The notes under the pieces were generated by a model. The model was not told the DNA's origin and ran no database searches. It saw nothing but the letters and a program-made list of their open reading frames with translations. Shown here in pieces: positions 37,430 to 38,946 of a stretch of DNA of 38,946 nucleotides. The position numbers and the translations under genes were made by a program. The stretch covers positions 1 through 38,946 of the forward strand of contig JBMFKS010000020.1 of NCBI GenBank assembly GCA_049972045.1, read 5' to 3'. Each line of letters opens with the position of its first letter. The first letter of the stretch is position 1. Origin of the DNA: SpSt-77 sp049972045 (GTDB taxonomy: Bacteria; Chloroflexota; Anaerolineae; B4-G1; DUEL01).

Positions 37430-37461
37430 TTTGTTTCGTGCCTCCCTACGAACAAACTTTT
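37430..37461. terminator. Terminator-like hairpin between convergent genes
   Basis: TTTGTTTCGT and ACGAACAAAC form an almost perfect stem with loop GCCTCCCT, followed by TTTT. It sits between the helicase-associated gene and the minus-strand membrane-anchored gene. Confidence 0.6.
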
Positions 37462-37477
37462 AGACCCGCTCTGAGGC

Positions 37478-37999
37478 CTATCGTCCCCTCAACTGCCGTT
37501 CCACCTCCGCCAGCCGCGCGTCCACTCCCTCTACCAGTCCCTCAATTCCCAGCGCCCTCAGGTCTATCTGCACCGGCACCTCCAGGTTCACCGCCAGTGC
37601 CGTCTCCAGGTTCACCGTTTTGCTGACCGGGATCACCACCTCCACGTGGATCGGCACATCGGCCCGAATGGGGATGCTGATCCGCCGTTCCCCCAGGAGC
37701 GGGATGTTCAGGGGCACTTCCACGTCCGTGGAGATGGGCAGAACGGTGTGGATGGGGACGGTAAACTCTTCCCGAAGGGGAATCTGGGCGCTGACGGGGA
37801 AGGTCTGCTGGATGTGGATGGGGACCTCCACCGTCTGCCCGGGGAGGGAGGCGAGGGCGGCACGGGTCTGGGCGACGGCTTCCAGCAGGCCCCGCTGCAG
37901 CAGGGTGACCCTGGAGTAGGCGATGCCGCCTATGGCCAGGGCTACCAGTGAGATGAGCAGGCTGAGGGCAACCAGCAGCGGGCCAGCAACGCGTCTCAT
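37478..37999 (-). CDS. Membrane-anchored beta-repeat protein, unknown
   Basis: A 173-residue protein of unknown function. One N-terminal hydrophobic helix (LLVALSLLISLVALAIGGIAY) acts as an anchor. A short coiled region follows, then about 100 residues of alternating hydrophobic positions with recurring VPI/IPI units (VEVPIHI, AQIPLREEFTVPIH, VEVPLNIPLLGER, ISIPIRADVPIHVEVVIP). This pattern suggests stacked beta-strands outside the cell. A final helix (VDARLAEVERQLRGR) ends it. GGAGGG is upstream of ATG 37999. The start overlaps the end of the next gene by 4 bases. Confidence 0.65.
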   Translation of the reverse strand: MRRVAGPLLVALSLLISLVALAIGGIAYSRVTLLQRGLLEAVAQTRAALASLPGQTVEVPIHIQQTFPVSAQIPLREEFTVPIHTVLPISTDVEVPLNIPLLGERRISIPIRADVPIHVEVVIPVSKTVNLETALAVNLEVPVQIDLRALGIEGLVEGVDARLAEVERQLRGR

Positions 38000-38907
38000 A
38001 GCATCCCTCCTGTCGTCTGGGGTCCGTCGTCTATGGTCTGTCGTCCGTCGTCTGTCGTCATCATCAGGGGAATCTGGACGCCCCGAGGGCCGGTGGCCGG
38101 GTCCAGCCCCAGCATCACCGCGAAGGTACGGCGGTCCACCCCTTCGGCGATGAGGCGGCGCAGGTGGCGGAATTTGACGAACTGCCAGCCGGCCCCCCAG
38201 GCGGCGCGGGCCAGGCGCGGGTCCCGTCGGAGTTTCTCTGCCAGCAGTTCCGCCCGGCCGCCGGGGAGGATCCAGCAGGGACGCCCGCCGCGCGGGACGG
38301 GGAGTCTGCCAGAGACGATGTCCCCCAGCGCGGCGGTGGCGGAGAGGCGGAAGAGGTAGACGTCCCGTCCCCGCTCCCGCCAGCGCAGGTCCCAGCCGCG
38401 TCCCCGGGCCGGGCGATAGTGCATCCGCCGCCCCAGTTCCTCCAGGTCTCGCCGCAGCCCGTCCAGTTCCTCTGCCCGCCGGACGGGGTCGTCCTCTTCC
38501 CGCAGGCGCCAGACCCCACCGTCCTCTACGCCGTAGGAGCGCATGCAGAGGAGGACCAGCGACGGGTCCGGAGTGAGGGGGCCGTCCAGAGCGCGGTAGA
38601 CGGCCAGCAGGAGATCCCCGGGGGTCCACGGGGAACCCTCTGCCAGCAGGGAGCGGACGATCTCTTCCACCCGGTCTGCCAGCGGGGGATCCAGGCGGCG
38701 GGGGTCCAGGTCAGGAAGCCAGAAGAGGTCCGCTTCCAGTGCTTCCAGTTCCAGACTCTCCCATCCCCGCCGTACAGCCTGAGCCACTTCCCCGAAGGGG
38801 CCGTTCCAGCGGCGCCGGGCCAGGTCGGTGTGGATGGCGGCGATCAGGAGAAAACGGGGCGTCGGTTCGGCGCGTGCGCGCAGGGTTTCCCGGACCGTGC
38901 CAGCCAC
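37996..38907 (-). CDS. Unrecognised protein, possibly extending past the window
   Basis: A 303-residue protein I do not recognise. It is Arg-rich and mostly helical (VREIVRSLLAE-like helices), with patches such as PRFLLIAAIHTDLARRRW, CWILPGGRAELLAEKLRRD and WQFVKFRHLRRLIAEGVDRRTFAVMLGLDP. The last 20 or so residues (DDGRQTIDDGPQTTGG) are read from a GTCCGTCGTC dispersed repeat, so the native end may be lost. The GTG at 38907 is used, but the frame stays open to the window edge, and the added codons run through a REP-like palindrome. Overlap with the next gene suggests co-transcription. Confidence 0.55.
   Translation of the reverse strand: MAGTVRETLRARAEPTPRFLLIAAIHTDLARRRWNGPFGEVAQAVRRGWESLELEALEADLFWLPDLDPRRLDPPLADRVEEIVRSLLAEGSPWTPGDLLLAVYRALDGPLTPDPSLVLLCMRSYGVEDGGVWRLREEDDPVRRAEELDGLRRDLEELGRRMHYRPARGRGWDLRWRERGRDVYLFRLSATAALGDIVSGRLPVPRGGRPCWILPGGRAELLAEKLRRDPRLARAAWGAGWQFVKFRHLRRLIAEGVDRRTFAVMLGLDPATGPRGVQIPLMMTTDDGRQTIDDGPQTTGGML
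38011..38063. repeat. GTCCGTCGTC dispersed repeat, second site
   Basis: A run of GTCGTCTGGGGTCCGTCGTC, TATGGTCTGTCG and TCCGTCGTCTGTCGTC units, matching 4291-4320. It encodes the C-terminus of the overlapping minus-strand frame. Confidence 0.65.
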
Positions 38908-38914
38908 TGCGTCG

Positions 38915-38937
38915 GGGGCAACCGCCAGGGTTGCCCC
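38915..38937. repeat. REP-like palindrome at window end
   Basis: GGGGCAACC and GGTTGCCCC form a 9-bp stem with loop GCCAG. It is a variant of the GGGCAACTGC family and lies just upstream of, or inside, the last minus-strand gene. Confidence 0.6.
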
Positions 38938-38946
38938 TCCGGGGTG

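Noticed and set aside
35179..37455. A 758-codon open frame on the minus strand opposite mat and the helicase-associated gene
   Set aside because: It overlaps two supported plus-strand genes, is Pro/Arg-rich and shows no family signature.

Overview
The window looks like chromosomal DNA of a GC-rich bacterium, most probably a member of the Chloroflexota (Anaerolineae-like). This assignment is an inference. It rests on the high GC, the dense dispersed palindromic repeats, the stand-alone XPB/helicase-associated protein, the R3H ATPase next to tmk, and an archaeal-type S-adenosylmethionine synthetase controlled by a bacterial SAM-I riboswitch. There is no rRNA, CRISPR array or intact transposase. 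Four tRNA genes are present.

Layout. 1-860: the 3' end of an FtsK/SpoIIIE-type translocase, a two-armed repeat and a small membrane protein. 858-4142 (minus): a tight operon yqeC, MocA-like/NagD-like fusion, PTS EIIA-Man and mgtC, pointing to molybdenum-hydroxylase cofactor maturation. 4361-14073 (minus): a sugar-acid catabolic cluster with an MBL-fold (lactonase-like) protein, an RraA-like aldolase, a glucarate-dehydratase-like enolase, an SDR, an IclR regulator, KDG kinase, KDPG aldolase, a truncated MFS transporter and a GH38-like protein. 14294-16157 (plus): a decayed CBS-domain gene, a CPA2 antiporter and a PII-like protein. 16206-21359 (plus): the translation block tRNA-Thr, tRNA-Tyr, tRNA-Thr, two small unknown genes, rpmG, tRNA-Trp, secE, nusG, rplK, rplA, L10 leader, rplJ, rplL. 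The usual tuf gene is absent, and rpoB does not follow. 21428-25692 (minus): a PadR regulator, a CrtI-like FAD oxidoreductase and a remarkable flavodoxin-SCP2-membrane fusion. 25869-33700 (mostly minus): a histidine phosphatase, nth, gmk, tmk, an MNT/HEPN pair, the R3H ATPase, a coiled-coil PD-(D/E)XK protein and pdxT/pdxS, with a plus-strand FmdB zinc ribbon. 33990-37416 (plus): a SAM-I riboswitch, archaeal-type mat, and an XPB-N/helicase-associated protein. 37478-38907 (minus): two unrecognised genes.

The intergenic spaces carry at least five families of small dispersed repeats. One is a MITE-like element with TA-flanked inverted ends, present twice (4150-4265 and 17909-18046). The second copy sits between secE and nusG and supplies the last base of the secE stop codon. 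Another is a GGGCAACTGC palindrome, one copy of which lies in frame inside the flavodoxin-SCP2 fusion. Several proteins have C-terminal tails encoded by such repeats.

The candidates I consider most novel are the CrtI-like plus flavodoxin-SCP2-membrane two-gene system, the MITE family, the repeat-derived protein tails, and the archaeal-type mat under SAM-I control.
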